Shown one piece after another: positions 26,081 to 35,153 of a stretch of 64,000 nucleotides of DNA. The stretch spans positions 6,324,001-6,388,000 of the forward strand of contig NZ_CP058552.1 in the NCBI RefSeq assembly GCF_013401555.1, in the 5' to 3' direction. Each line of letters starts with the position of its first letter. The first letter of the stretch is position 1. The translations under genes were made by a program, and so were the position numbers. The DNA comes from Paenibacillus sp. E222. GTDB taxonomy: Bacteria > Bacillota > Bacilli > Paenibacillales > Paenibacillaceae. The notes under the pieces were generated by a model. The model had not been told where the DNA came from. It worked only from the letters and a program-made list of their open reading frames with translations, and searched no databases.

Positions 26081-27250
26081 ATGAAATCAAGTCATACCGC
26101 CCGGCCAGATCAAAACTGGCTGCGGGCACTCATGTTCACCATCTTCGGTTCCACCGTTCTGGTGGTATCGTATTTCCAGCTTTATTTCAGTCATCTGGGG
26201 TTCAGTCGGGCCGAAATCGGTTATCTGTACGGAATCGGTCCTCTCGTCTCTGTATTCTCCAACATGTTCTGGAGTATGGCGAGTGACCGCTACAAAACGG
26301 TACGCAAAGTGATGATCATCCTGCTTGCCGGGCAACTGATCACCGGTGTCATGCTTGCCAATGCCACAACCTTTGGTCAGGTGTTTGTACTGGTCACCCT
26401 GTTTTACTTTTTCTACTACCCGGTTTATCCACTTTCGGATACGATGGCGATTACAACCGCGAGCAAGTATGGACGAAATTTCACTTCTATTCGTGTATTT
26501 GGCTCGATCGGATATGCGTTCTTTGCGTTAAGTATCGGATATTTTCTCGGATCTTTCGGACCGGGATGGACGATGTGGGTATGTATCGCGCTGGCCGCGA
26601 CTACACTCCTGATCGGTTTTCGATTAAAAGATCAGCCTTCGGGCAGCAGCACTAAAATGGATCTTTCGGGACTGTGGTCCATCTTGAAACGAAGGGATGT
26701 TCTCACCTTTTTCGGCTGCGTTTTCCTGCTCGCTCTGGGTCACCGGATGAATGAAGCTTTTCTTACGATTACGCTGAAAGATCTAGGTGCCAGTGAAGGG
26801 CTGATCGGCTGGTCCCTGTTGATCTCTTCGGTCAGTGAGATTCCGGTGTTTCTGCTGTTAAGCAGATATGGCAATCGCTACAAAGAACTTCCTTTGCTCA
26901 CGCTCGCTGCGCTGATGTATACGATTCGCTTATTTCTGATGTCCATCTCGGATACACCCGCAGCGGTCGTTGCCATTCAGACGATGCACAGCGTAACCTT
27001 TGGCATCTTCTACGTGACTGCGGTCCGTTATATCACCCGCCTTGTTCCGGATGGCTATCGCGCCACGGGTATGGCCCTGTTCACCATTGTGTGGTCCAGC
27101 GCTTCCGGTCTGCTCAGCGGAACACTGGGAGGATTGCTGCTCGAGCATACCAACAGAAGCACCTTTTATCTCACTGCAATGGCATTCTCCCTGGCCGCAC
27201 TTGTAGGATTTTGCATGAAGCTTTGGTCAAGCATGACGAGCCGCGCATAA
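26081..27250 (+). CDS. MFS transporter, phenylpropionate/nucleoside-type
   Basis: Major facilitator permease of 389 residues with twelve helices. The first half shows SYFQLYFSHLGFSRAEIGYL and the A-motif-like MASDRYKTVRK, as in the MFS_1-like family related to HcaT. The ATG at 26081 is chosen because GGAG lies nine bases ahead; the ATG at 26066 contains that site. It follows the MatE-like gene by 38 bases. Substrate unknown. Confidence 0.82.
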   Translation: MKSSHTARPDQNWLRALMFTIFGSTVLVVSYFQLYFSHLGFSRAEIGYLYGIGPLVSVFSNMFWSMASDRYKTVRKVMIILLAGQLITGVMLANATTFGQVFVLVTLFYFFYYPVYPLSDTMAITTASKYGRNFTSIRVFGSIGYAFFALSIGYFLGSFGPGWTMWVCIALAATTLLIGFRLKDQPSGSSTKMDLSGLWSILKRRDVLTFFGCVFLLALGHRMNEAFLTITLKDLGASEGLIGWSLLISSVSEIPVFLLLSRYGNRYKELPLLTLAALMYTIRLFLMSISDTPAAVVAIQTMHSVTFGIFYVTAVRYITRLVPDGYRATGMALFTIVWSSASGLLSGTLGGLLLEHTNRSTFYLTAMAFSLAALVGFCMKLWSSMTSRA

Positions 27251-27297
27251 GCGTCCAAAAAGGATTTCCCATATGGAACTCCACTTATCAAATATAT

Positions 27298-27333
27298 CAA
27301 AAAAAGCACAGCCTCCCATGGGGGACTGTGCTT
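27298..27333 (-). terminator. Terminator after the cold-shock gene
   Basis: On the minus strand AAGCACAG pairs with CTGTGCTT (inner CCCCCATGGGAGG) and is followed by TTTTTTT. It may also slow plus-strand transcripts from the MFS gene. Confidence 0.75.
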
Positions 27334-27395
27334 GGGTTCTTATATTCAGCTAGAAGCCAATCATTTATAAGAAATCCGTATGACCGGAAATATTC

Positions 27396-27593
27396 TTACA
27401 ATTTGTTTACGTTAGCTGCTTGAGGACCACGGTTTCCATCAGTGATTTCGAATTCTACCGCTTGACCTTCTTCCAATGTTTTAAAGCCGTCGCCTTGGAT
27501 TGCGGAGAAATGTACGAATACGTCCTCGCCGCCTTCAACTGAAATAAAGCCATAGCCTTTTTCTGCGTTAAACCATTTAACTGTACCTTTCAA
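27396..27593 (-). CDS. Cold-shock protein, CspA family
   Basis: Single-strand RNA/DNA-binding chaperone of 65 residues, a single OB fold. RNP1 (KGYGFISV) and RNP2 (VFVHFSAI) are intact, and the length equals Bacillus CspB. The ATG at 27593 is preceded by AGGAGG on the minus strand. The leader is AT-rich and contains ATCGCCATctATGGCGAT, a small palindrome at 27615-27632 just ahead of the ribosome binding site, in keeping with structured cold-shock leaders. Confidence 0.96.
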   Translation of the reverse strand: MKGTVKWFNAEKGYGFISVEGGEDVFVHFSAIQGDGFKTLEEGQAVEFEITDGNRGPQAANVNKL

Positions 27594-27756
27594 ATGAACA
27601 ACCTCCTAAAAATATCGCCATCTATGGCGAATACCCTTATTATACTGTATGACCTTCTACATTGCAATTTATCTTTTCCATAAAAGTCGAAAAAATTTGC
27701 TTTGAATCCAAGGGTACGGTATCATTTTACCAAAACCGTTAGTTTGGAGACTACCT

Positions 27757-27990
27757 ATGATAAAAAAACATGAAATATACAAAACAGACAAGTGGAATAT
27801 GATGACCGTAGAAGTTCAAGGCAAATATCTGGTGCTTCGTGAAATCTCGGAAGAATGGGGCGAAGAATGCCATACCTTCCTCAGCCGTCCTGCGTTGATG
27901 CACTGGGCTGAACGCCGCTTCCCAAAAGAAGATTTCGAGAACCGCGAGGACGAATGGCGTCAACTGATGGCTGCCTTCAAAGGGGTCTAG
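27757..27990 (+). CDS. Small charged protein, function unknown
   Basis: A 77-residue soluble protein rich in Glu, Arg and Trp (from MIKKHEIYKTDKW to MAAFKGV). I recognise no family. TTTGGAG lies seven bases ahead of the ATG. Three bases after its stop starts a small membrane protein gene, so the two form a unit, followed by oligoendopeptidase F on the same strand. Confidence 0.68.
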   Translation: MIKKHEIYKTDKWNMMTVEVQGKYLVLREISEEWGEECHTFLSRPALMHWAERRFPKEDFENREDEWRQLMAAFKGV

Positions 27991-27993
27991 CCT

Positions 27994-28179
27994 ATGCAGC
28001 TTGACTCAAGCAATGTCGTCATCTTTATTATTCTTGCTTTTTCCCTAGGAATCGTGCTGATTCTGGGACGCAATTCCATCCCGGATCGTCTAAGACGGGG
28101 CATGGCACTGATAGCCACCCTTCTGATTTGCTTCGCATTTTTCCTGATCGTTTACTTTTTGGTCAATATGGGAGCCTAG
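27994..28179 (+). CDS. Two-helix small membrane protein
   Basis: A 61-residue protein with two hydrophobic segments (residues 8-25 and 38-58) joined by a short basic loop (GRNSIPDRLRRG). No family is recognised. AAGGGG lies eight bases ahead of the ATG and only three bases separate it from the previous stop, so translation is likely coupled. Confidence 0.65.
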   Translation: MQLDSSNVVIFIILAFSLGIVLILGRNSIPDRLRRGMALIATLLICFAFFLIVYFLVNMGA

Positions 28180-28212
28180 TTTTTTCAAATATTTCAATGC
28201 CCCTCAGGTCAT

Positions 28213-28236
28213 ACTATACGGGATTATTCGTATAGT
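28213..28236 (+). repeat. Inverted repeat directly before the oligoendopeptidase ribosome binding site
   Basis: ACTATACG (28213-28220) and CGTATAGT (28229-28236) are perfect arms around eight bases. The GAGGAGG site follows immediately. It could be a protein operator or an RNA hairpin that controls the first start codon. Confidence 0.5.
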
Positions 28237-28250
28237 GAGGAGGAAGGCCG

Positions 28251-30170
28251 TTGAAATACCGCAAATCGCTGTTCATTTTGCTGGTACTTAGTCTGATTCC
28301 TTCGTCTCTCTCCGCACAAGCGAGTGGGACGAAGGCAGCTTCGTCTATATATTCATCACTTCATCAAAGGAGGATTCCCATGAGTCAACTATTGAAACGT
28401 TCCGAGGTACCTACTGAACAAACATGGAAACTGGAAGATCTATTTGCTGATCAGAAAGCTTGGGATCAGGAATATGAAGAAGTATCGTCTTTGACCAAGA
28501 AAGCCTCCGAATTCCAGGGCAAACTGAACAAACCTGAGACACTCAAAAGCTGTTTTGAACTCGAAGATGAGATCAGTCTCAAAACCGAACGTCTCTTTGT
28601 GTATGCACGGATGCATCAAGATGAAGACACAGCTAACCCTACATATCAAAACCTGTCCCAAAAAGCACAAAAGTTAAGCGTGCAGGTTGGTGAAGCATTA
28701 TCTTATGTCACACCCGAAATCTTGTCCCTTCCGGATGATCAGTTGGATGCCCTCATCTCCAACGAGAAACTCTCTGCCTATAAGTTCACATTGGAAGAGA
28801 TGAAACGTGAAAAGGCTCATGTACTGAGCCAAGCCGAGGAAGCATTGCTCGCACAGGTGGGCAACCTGTCTCAGGCACCACAGACCATCTTTAGCATGTT
28901 GAACAACGCCGATCTCAAGTTCCCAAAAATCAAGGATGAACATGGAAACGAAGTGGAACTGACGCACGGCAGCTATATTCAGTTCTTGGAAAATCCGAAT
29001 CGGGAAGTTCGCGAACGCGCCTTCAAAGCGGTGTATGAAACCTATGCCAAGCAAAAGAACACCATTGCTGCAGCTTTGAATGCCAACGTAACCAAAAACA
29101 TGTTTTATGCCGATGTACGTAAATATCCTTCCGTCATGGAAATGTCCCTTTACGGCGACAACATTCCGAAGGATGTCTATACCAATCTTATAGATACAAT
29201 TCATGAGAGCCTTCCGCTGTTACACCGTTACATGGATCTGCGCAAAAAATTGCTTGGCGTAGATAAGTTGCATATGTATGATCTTTTCGCCCCACTGGTG
29301 GATGAATACAAAATGGACATTACCTACGAAGAAGCAAAACAAACGGTTAAAGATGGACTGAAGCCACTTGGTAAGGATTATGCAGACGCATTGCAGACTG
29401 GCTACGATGATCGCTGGATTGATGTATACGAAAATGAGAATAAACGTTCAGGCGCATACAGCTGGGGAGCCTACGGCACCCACCCTTACGTCTTGTTGAA
29501 TCACAAAGATAACCTGAATAGCATGTTTACACTGGCACATGAAATGGGTCATGCACTGCATTCCCACTATTCGGACACTTCACTTCCGTATCGTGATGCA
29601 CAGTACACCATTTTCCTGGCTGAAGTTGCATCTACAACGAATGAAGCCTTGCTGATGGATTATCTGCTCCATAAATCAACAGATCCGAAGGAAAAGCTGT
29701 ACTTACTGACGTATTATGCAGATCAGTTCCGTACCACCGTATTCCGTCAAACTATGTTTGCAGAATTCGAAAAAATGATTCACGAGCGTGCTGAACAGGG
29801 TGAAGCTCTCACACCTCAGCTGCTTTCGGAAATTTATTATGACCTTAATGTCAAATACCACGGAAACAGTATGGTTGTGGACAAAGATATTGAAATGGAA
29901 TGGGCGCGTATTCCCCACTTCTATAACAGCTTCTACGTGTACAAATATGCGACCGGCTTCTCAGCAGCGACCAGTTTCTCCAAGCAAATTCTGGAAGAAG
30001 GTCAACCTGCTGTGGACCGCTACCTTGGATTCCTCAAGAGCGGTGGCAGCGACTATTCCATCAACATCCTGAAAAAAGCAGGAGTGGATATGTCAACGCC
30101 AGAGCCGATTCGCGAAGCGATGAGTGTGTTCAAGGAACTGATTGAGCAAATGGAACAACTAACGAAATAA
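28251..30170 (+). CDS. pepF: Oligoendopeptidase F (M3 family), dual-start candidate
   Basis: Zinc endopeptidase that degrades short peptides. The full frame is 639 residues with the zinc motif HEMGH (His430, Glu431, His434) in LAHEMGHALHSHYSD. Residues 45-600 match the usual PepF, which begins near MSQLLKRSEVP. Here the first 43 residues form a signal-peptide-like extension (MKYRKSLFILLVLSLIPSS, then SAQASG) read from a TTG with GAGGAGGAA ahead. The usual start, the ATG at 28380 (residue 44), has its own strong AAAGGAGG site. Thus one gene may give an exported and a cytoplasmic enzyme. A terminator follows; upstream small genes lie on the same strand. Confidence 0.9.
   Translation: MKYRKSLFILLVLSLIPSSLSAQASGTKAASSIYSSLHQRRIPMSQLLKRSEVPTEQTWKLEDLFADQKAWDQEYEEVSSLTKKASEFQGKLNKPETLKSCFELEDEISLKTERLFVYARMHQDEDTANPTYQNLSQKAQKLSVQVGEALSYVTPEILSLPDDQLDALISNEKLSAYKFTLEEMKREKAHVLSQAEEALLAQVGNLSQAPQTIFSMLNNADLKFPKIKDEHGNEVELTHGSYIQFLENPNREVRERAFKAVYETYAKQKNTIAAALNANVTKNMFYADVRKYPSVMEMSLYGDNIPKDVYTNLIDTIHESLPLLHRYMDLRKKLLGVDKLHMYDLFAPLVDEYKMDITYEEAKQTVKDGLKPLGKDYADALQTGYDDRWIDVYENENKRSGAYSWGAYGTHPYVLLNHKDNLNSMFTLAHEMGHALHSHYSDTSLPYRDAQYTIFLAEVASTTNEALLMDYLLHKSTDPKEKLYLLTYYADQFRTTVFRQTMFAEFEKMIHERAEQGEALTPQLLSEIYYDLNVKYHGNSMVVDKDIEMEWARIPHFYNSFYVYKYATGFSAATSFSKQILEEGQPAVDRYLGFLKSGGSDYSINILKKAGVDMSTPEPIREAMSVFKELIEQMEQLTK
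28366..28382 (+). promoter_or_regulatory. Internal ribosome binding site and second start of pepF
   Basis: AAAGGAGG (28366-28373) lies six bases before the in-frame ATG at 28380, inside the coding region of the longer form. Confidence 0.7.
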
Positions 30171-30195
30171 GGTTGCTTCTCGTCCATGTGACCTG

Positions 30196-30226
30196 TCCCT
30201 TGCCCGTTCGGGCAAGGGATTTTATA
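30196..30226 (+). terminator. Terminator after pepF
   Basis: TCCCTTGCC pairs with GGCAAGGGA around a CGTTCG loop, then TTTTATAAT. Confidence 0.75.
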
Positions 30227-30301
30227 ATCAACCAAGATGCAGGATGCATGAATTAGGGTAATTGCTTACATAGTCTTGAAATTCAACAAGGAGGCACCAC
30301 C

Positions 30302-30691
30302 ATGAAAATGCAATGGGCACTCATCGCAGGTCTCGTTTTTGCATTACTTACCGGAATTTTTGCGGTCATTAATGTGGATTCCGTACAAGTCAACCTGCTA
30401 TTTAACACGGTTCAAATCCCGCTGATTCTGCTCATTCTTGGCTGCACCCTAATCGGTGGAATCATTGTAGGGTCTTATGGCATCTTCCGCCAATATCGAC
30501 TGCAACGAGAGAACAAGCAATTGAAGCTGCGTGTATCCGAATTGGAAAGCTCCGCAGCAAGCAGCTCATCCTCTTCTCTGGATTCGTTTAAATCCATGGA
30601 TACACTCGGAACGATCGATTTGGACAACGCTTCTGTGGAGTCCGATGCCATTCAGAGTCAACGAAAAGGAAATCCTTCGGGTACGCTGTAA
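30302..30691 (+). CDS. LapA-domain membrane protein (DUF1049)
   Basis: Protein of 129 residues with two membrane helices (residues 5-25 and 40-60) flanking the conserved FAVINVDSVQVNLLF, then a cytoplasmic coiled coil (RLQRENKQLKLRVSELES) and a serine-rich tail. In proteobacteria LapA/YciS acts in envelope lipid homeostasis; the Firmicute role is unknown. AAGGAGG lies seven bases ahead of the ATG. Confidence 0.82.
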   Translation: MKMQWALIAGLVFALLTGIFAVINVDSVQVNLLFNTVQIPLILLILGCTLIGGIIVGSYGIFRQYRLQRENKQLKLRVSELESSAASSSSSSLDSFKSMDTLGTIDLDNASVESDAIQSQRKGNPSGTL

Positions 30692-30809
30692 CACATCAGA
30701 GGCAGCCTGCTGGCTATCAAGAATGGGATTGTACATTCTGCCAGACAGGCTGTATTCTGTTTTAAGAACAACTTTCTGCACATTTATTAAACGAGGAGGA
30801 AATTTTCAT

Positions 30810-31850
30810 ATGAGTTTTACCATTGACGAATCCTATGTCCTGTCTTTTCTGAAAAAGTTACTCGACACTCCCAGCCCTAGTGGCTATACGCACGATATTA
30901 TTGAGATGATCCGTAAGGAAGCCGACTCACTACATGTTGCTTTTGAATTGAATAACAAAGGCGGAGCTGTGCTCACATTGCCCGGGCAGGACTCTTCCAG
31001 AACGATCGGACTGAGCGCCCATGTGGATACACTGGGAGCCATGGTGCGTTCCATCACTTCCTACGGCACACTGAAGCTCACCTCTGTCGGTGGATTCACC
31101 ATGAACAGTATCGAGAATGAGTATTGCACCATCCATACACGTGATGGAAAGACCTATACAGGCACCATCCTCTCCCTGCACCCTTCTGTGCACGTCTATC
31201 CGGATGCACGTACGTTTGAGCGAAGCGAGAGCCATATGGAAGTGCGTATAGATGAAGTGGTTGCTTCCAAGGAAGATGTTCTGGCATTGGGTATCTCTGT
31301 CGGCGACTTTATTTCCTTCGATGCCCGTGCGGTCATTACGCCCAGCGGATATATCAAATCGCGTCACCTTGATGATAAAGCCAGCGTAGCTGCCTTGTTC
31401 GGTATCCTGGAATCTGCACATCGGGAAAACTGGAAACCACTACATAACGTTTCGCTGCTCATCTCGAACTATGAAGAAGTTGGACACGGTGCATCTTATA
31501 TTCCTGCAGAAATCAGCGAATTGATTGCTGTAGACATGGGCGCAATGGGCGATGATCTTAGCTGCAAGGAGACGGATGTATCCATCTGTGCCAAGGATTC
31601 GTCCGGACCATATGACTACGATATGACCACTCGACTGATCGAGCTGGCCAAACAAGCAGGCCTGGATTATGTCGTTGATATTTATCCACAATACGGCTCC
31701 GATGGCAGCGCAGCATTACGTGGAGGAAATAACATACGCGCTGCATTGATTGGTCCGGGCGTTCATGCTTCTCACTCCATGGAACGTACGCATAAAGACG
31801 CTGTCCTGAATACTGCGAGACTACTCGCCGCATATATTACGACCAAGTAA
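30810..31850 (+). CDS. M42-family metallo-aminopeptidase
   Basis: Binuclear aminopeptidase/deblocking enzyme of 346 residues. Metal ligands lie in SAHVDTLGAMV, HLDDKASVAAL, SNYEEVGHGAS (catalytic Glu pair), AVDMGAMG and the terminal PGVHASHSMERTH. The domain order with the inserted dimerisation part (about residues 70-165) is normal for FrvX/YtoP-type enzymes. The GAGGAGG site nine bases upstream picks the ATG at 30810; the longer frame from 30531 overlaps the LapA gene and is rejected. Confidence 0.9.
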   Translation: MSFTIDESYVLSFLKKLLDTPSPSGYTHDIIEMIRKEADSLHVAFELNNKGGAVLTLPGQDSSRTIGLSAHVDTLGAMVRSITSYGTLKLTSVGGFTMNSIENEYCTIHTRDGKTYTGTILSLHPSVHVYPDARTFERSESHMEVRIDEVVASKEDVLALGISVGDFISFDARAVITPSGYIKSRHLDDKASVAALFGILESAHRENWKPLHNVSLLISNYEEVGHGASYIPAEISELIAVDMGAMGDDLSCKETDVSICAKDSSGPYDYDMTTRLIELAKQAGLDYVVDIYPQYGSDGSAALRGGNNIRAALIGPGVHASHSMERTHKDAVLNTARLLAAYITTK

Positions 31851-31972
31851 ATTGTGAACATGGACATGAAAAAGTAGAATGATAATACAGCATTTGAATA
31901 TATGATCAAAGTCGTGATCTCGATCTTGTCGGGCATGCCGACTTGGATATCTATGATTCACTTTTATCATGT

Positions 31973-32022
31973 AAAAAAGGACACTTCAACTTCGCCGTTT
32001 AGAGGCAAGCCGGAAGTGTCCT
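31973..32022 (-). terminator. Terminator after the coiled-coil protein gene
   Basis: On the minus strand AAGGACACTTCCGGC pairs with the later GAAGTGTCCTT, interrupted by a GGCTT/CGGCG loop region, followed by TTTTTTAC. Confidence 0.75.
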
Positions 32023-32038
32023 TCTTCTTGGAAATGTC

Positions 32039-32977
32039 TCAGTCCACTCGTTCAATATGTTCACAATACCTTCGTTCCAGAAGCTCCAGCTTCATCTTGT
32101 GATCCTGGATCTCATTCTTCAGCACACGCAACGTGCTTCGCACTGCACTCAGTCCATCCTTCACCTGAGTTTCAGCTTTGCGAATTTTGTCTTGTACCAT
32201 CCAATCCACAAAGAGATTATCGAAGAAATAGTCTGCGAATGAAAGCAGGCCTCCAAGGTGTAATTCCGTGTTTACAGCCATCTTCACATCCTCCAGTTCC
32301 TTCTGAAATCGGCGAAGATGTCTTCCGGCATCCATAATGGCAACCTGTGCATCATCCATTCTGCTGCGCTTAATATGGGTCGAGATCACACCCCCACCCA
32401 TCATGTCGTATACTCCCCAATTTCCCGCAGAGGACAACGCCTTTTCAGCACGTTCCAGTGCAACGAGCAGATACTGCCCTTCTCGATCCGCCTCATTCAG
32501 CTCTTGAAGCTCTCCCGAGAGATGTTCCCGATCCTCAGCCATCTGCTGCAATTCTGCATCTTTCTCCAGCAAATCGTTTTCCTTCTTGCCCAGCAACACC
32601 TTGTAATCACTTTGCCAGAATTGATATTGCCGCTGTCCATCCAGTTGCTGTTGAGCTTGCGAGCGCCGCTTCTGGATATCCGTTAACATCTGGCATGCTA
32701 TATCGTACTCTGCCTTACTTTCCATTAACTCCAGTTCTTCTTTTTCCAGTCGATCCTCTTTTTTTCCGATTAAATGATAGAAGAATGCCGATAACGTCAT
32801 ACTGTTGAGTCGATCTACATCGTTTTGTTCCTTCTGCAGGTGCTGCAGACGCTGCTGTACTTTCGTTTTCCATTCCGCTTCCTCCTGATTCAGCTTCTCC
32901 AGCCGATCATTCCATTTCTCGTACATTCTTCCCTTTTCCTTGATCACTGCCAATTGTTCATTCAGTTCTCTGTACAT
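32039..32977 (-). CDS. Long coiled-coil protein, function unknown
   Basis: Soluble protein of 312 residues, mostly alpha-helical coiled coil (residues 1-165 and 215-310) rich in Glu, Lys, Gln and Leu. Between these lies a more globular conserved-looking core GNWGVYDMMGGGVISTHIKR (about residue 188) with SFADYFFDNLFVDW further on. No signal peptide or membrane helix. I recognise no named family. GGGGGAG lies 12 bases ahead of the ATG, which is long. It follows the ABC-F gene on the same strand but a terminator separates them. A filament-like or scaffolding role is only a guess. Confidence 0.75.
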   Translation of the reverse strand: MYRELNEQLAVIKEKGRMYEKWNDRLEKLNQEEAEWKTKVQQRLQHLQKEQNDVDRLNSMTLSAFFYHLIGKKEDRLEKEELELMESKAEYDIACQMLTDIQKRRSQAQQQLDGQRQYQFWQSDYKVLLGKKENDLLEKDAELQQMAEDREHLSGELQELNEADREGQYLLVALERAEKALSSAGNWGVYDMMGGGVISTHIKRSRMDDAQVAIMDAGRHLRRFQKELEDVKMAVNTELHLGGLLSFADYFFDNLFVDWMVQDKIRKAETQVKDGLSAVRSTLRVLKNEIQDHKMKLELLERRYCEHIERVD

Positions 32978-33070
32978 GGATGTGGAGTTCTCCCCCTTCT
33001 ATGGGATTCTTTATTTAATAAACGGTTTGAATATGGTTAACGTTTCATATAAATTCATTTACATCAATGC

Positions 33071-33099
33071 AAAAAAATCGCCCTCCCCCAAAAGGCGAC
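33071..33099 (-). terminator. Terminator after the ABC-F gene
   Basis: On the minus strand TCGCC pairs with GGCGA around a T/G-rich loop, followed by TTTTTTT. Confidence 0.65.
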
Positions 33100-33144
33100 T
33101 GCAAAGTCACTTTTTGAAGAAAGAACGATTCATTGAAATATACT

Positions 33145-35079
33145 TTAAGACTTGCTGTTTTCAATCTGTTCCGCAAGTTCATTCAGAACGGTCCAGCGTT
33201 CCATCAGTTCATCCAGATGACTTTCCGCCTCCGCCTGCTCTGCCATTAACTCCTGCAGACGGGCTGAATCGCTGAACGATTCTTCCATCTCTTTATTAAT
33301 TCGGGCGAGATTGGCTTCAGCTTTCTCAATATTTTCATCAATTTGGTCATATTCACGCTGTTCCTTGAAGCTGAACTTCAGCTTAGGTTTAGCCGCTGAG
33401 GCAGCAGGTTTATTATCCTCCGTTGCCGGTTTCACTTTAGCTGCTGTTCCCGCCCCGCTATCCTGAGAAGATCCAGGGGCATTTTTCAGCATCCATTCTG
33501 CATATTCACTATAGTCCCCAACATGCACACGCACAGCACCGCCACCTTCAAAAGACAGTACTTTATCCACCGTCCGATCAAGGAAGTACCGGTCATGGGA
33601 TACGACAAATACAACACCCGGGAAATCATCCAGGTAATCTTCGAGTACTGCAAGTGTCTGAATGTCCAGGTCATTCGTCGGCTCATCCAGCAGCAGGACA
33701 TTCGGTGCAGCCATCAGCACACGCAGCAGGTATAGACGTCGCTTTTCTCCGCCGGACAGACGGGAGATGGGTGTCCACTGTGACGCAGGGGTGAAGAGGA
33801 AACGTTCCAGCATCTGAGCAGCGGTAATGAGAGATCCATCAGCCGTTTTTATATTCTCGGCCACTTCCTTGATGTACTCAATAACCCGCAGAGATTCATT
33901 CATCTCCTGATGCTCCTGAGTGAAGTAGCCCAGATTAACTGTCGGGCCCACAACAACCTCCCCGGCATCGGGCCCGAGCTTACCAGAAATCATTTGCAGC
34001 AAGGTTGATTTACCACTACCGTTTGGGCCGACAATACCTACCCGGTCACCTGGTACCGCAATGTAACTGAGGTCGTCAATCAATTTGCGGCCATCCGCCG
34101 ATTTGGACAAATGCTCAATCTCCAGTATTTTTTTACCCAGACGTGTGGAGCCCACGGATACCTCTAGTGAGCCTGAGCGATTGGGACCCTGTTGATCCTT
34201 CAACTGTTCAAATCGATCAATTCTGGCTTTTTGTTTCGTGGTCCGTGCTTTTGCACCGCGACGAATCCAGGCGAGCTCCGTACGCAGCAGATTTTGCCGT
34301 TTTTGTTCGGATGCGGATTCACGCTCTTCACGCTCAGCCTTCAGTTCCAGGAAGCGGGTATAGTTGGCTTCATACCGGAATAAACGGCCATGGTCCAGCT
34401 CCAGCATCACATTTGCTACTCGATCCAGGAAATACCGATCATGCGTGATCATGAGCAGGGCACCGCGCCGTTTTTGTAAATACTGTTCCAGCCAAACTAC
34501 GGAATCATTATCAATATGGTTCGTAGGCTCATCCAGAATGAGCAATTCGCAGGGGTGAATCAGTGCAGAGGCAAGCGCTACCCGTTTGCGTTGTCCACCA
34601 GACAATGTGCCCATCAGCGCATCGAATTGACGAATGCCCAGTTTGGACAGAATGCTCTTCGCTTCACTTTCCATCTGCCAGACTTGAAGCTGCTCCATCT
34701 GCTGGTTCAAGCGCAGCAAACGCTCTTGCAGCGCCGGATCGGAAGGATTAAGCTCCAGCAGCTCCATCGTTTCTGTATACTCACGTACTGTTTTCATCTC
34801 CGGGCTGTCGCCCTCGAATACTTGTTGCAAGACTGTATTATCCGGGTTAAACTGCGGATTCTGTGCCAGGAACTGTATACGCACGTCATTACCAATCGAG
34901 ATCTGTCCCTCATCCGCTGGCTCCATACCTGCAATGACACGCAAAAACGTGGACTTTCCGGTTCCATTGACGCCAACGACACCAATTTTGTCCTGATCAC
35001 CCATGCCGAATGAGGCGTCTTTAAACAATATTTTCTCACCATAGCTTTTCGCAACTTGCTCAACCGTCATTATGTTCAT
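33145..35079 (-). CDS. ABC-F ATPase, Uup-like
   Basis: Cytoplasmic ribosome-associated ATPase of 644 residues with two ABC domains and no membrane part. Walker A motifs are GVNGTGKST and GPNGSGKST, signatures LSGGQRKR and LSGGEKRR, Walker B LLILDEPTNHID and VLLLDEPTNDLD. The linker between domains is short and the C-terminus is a coiled coil (KEQREYDQIDENIEKAE onward), the layout of Uup rather than of antibiotic-resistance ABC-F proteins. The ATG at 35079 is chosen (AGG nine bases ahead, MNIMTVEQVAKSYG as usual start). It is the third gene of the DUF92-TetR-ABC-F unit. Confidence 0.92.
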   Translation of the reverse strand: MNIMTVEQVAKSYGEKILFKDASFGMGDQDKIGVVGVNGTGKSTFLRVIAGMEPADEGQISIGNDVRIQFLAQNPQFNPDNTVLQQVFEGDSPEMKTVREYTETMELLELNPSDPALQERLLRLNQQMEQLQVWQMESEAKSILSKLGIRQFDALMGTLSGGQRKRVALASALIHPCELLILDEPTNHIDNDSVVWLEQYLQKRRGALLMITHDRYFLDRVANVMLELDHGRLFRYEANYTRFLELKAEREERESASEQKRQNLLRTELAWIRRGAKARTTKQKARIDRFEQLKDQQGPNRSGSLEVSVGSTRLGKKILEIEHLSKSADGRKLIDDLSYIAVPGDRVGIVGPNGSGKSTLLQMISGKLGPDAGEVVVGPTVNLGYFTQEHQEMNESLRVIEYIKEVAENIKTADGSLITAAQMLERFLFTPASQWTPISRLSGGEKRRLYLLRVLMAAPNVLLLDEPTNDLDIQTLAVLEDYLDDFPGVVFVVSHDRYFLDRTVDKVLSFEGGGAVRVHVGDYSEYAEWMLKNAPGSSQDSGAGTAAKVKPATEDNKPAASAAKPKLKFSFKEQREYDQIDENIEKAEANLARINKEMEESFSDSARLQELMAEQAEAESHLDELMERWTVLNELAEQIENSKS

Positions 35080-35153
35080 TGCTCGTAACCTACTTCTCTG
35101 TAAAATGTATTCAATATGAGGCTGCACATAAGATGCAACTACGCTCACTCACG

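Noticed and set aside
30531..30809. Longer N-terminus of the M42 peptidase overlapping the LapA-like gene
   Set aside because: It overlaps a well-supported gene in another frame, and GAGGAGG sits before the ATG at 30810.
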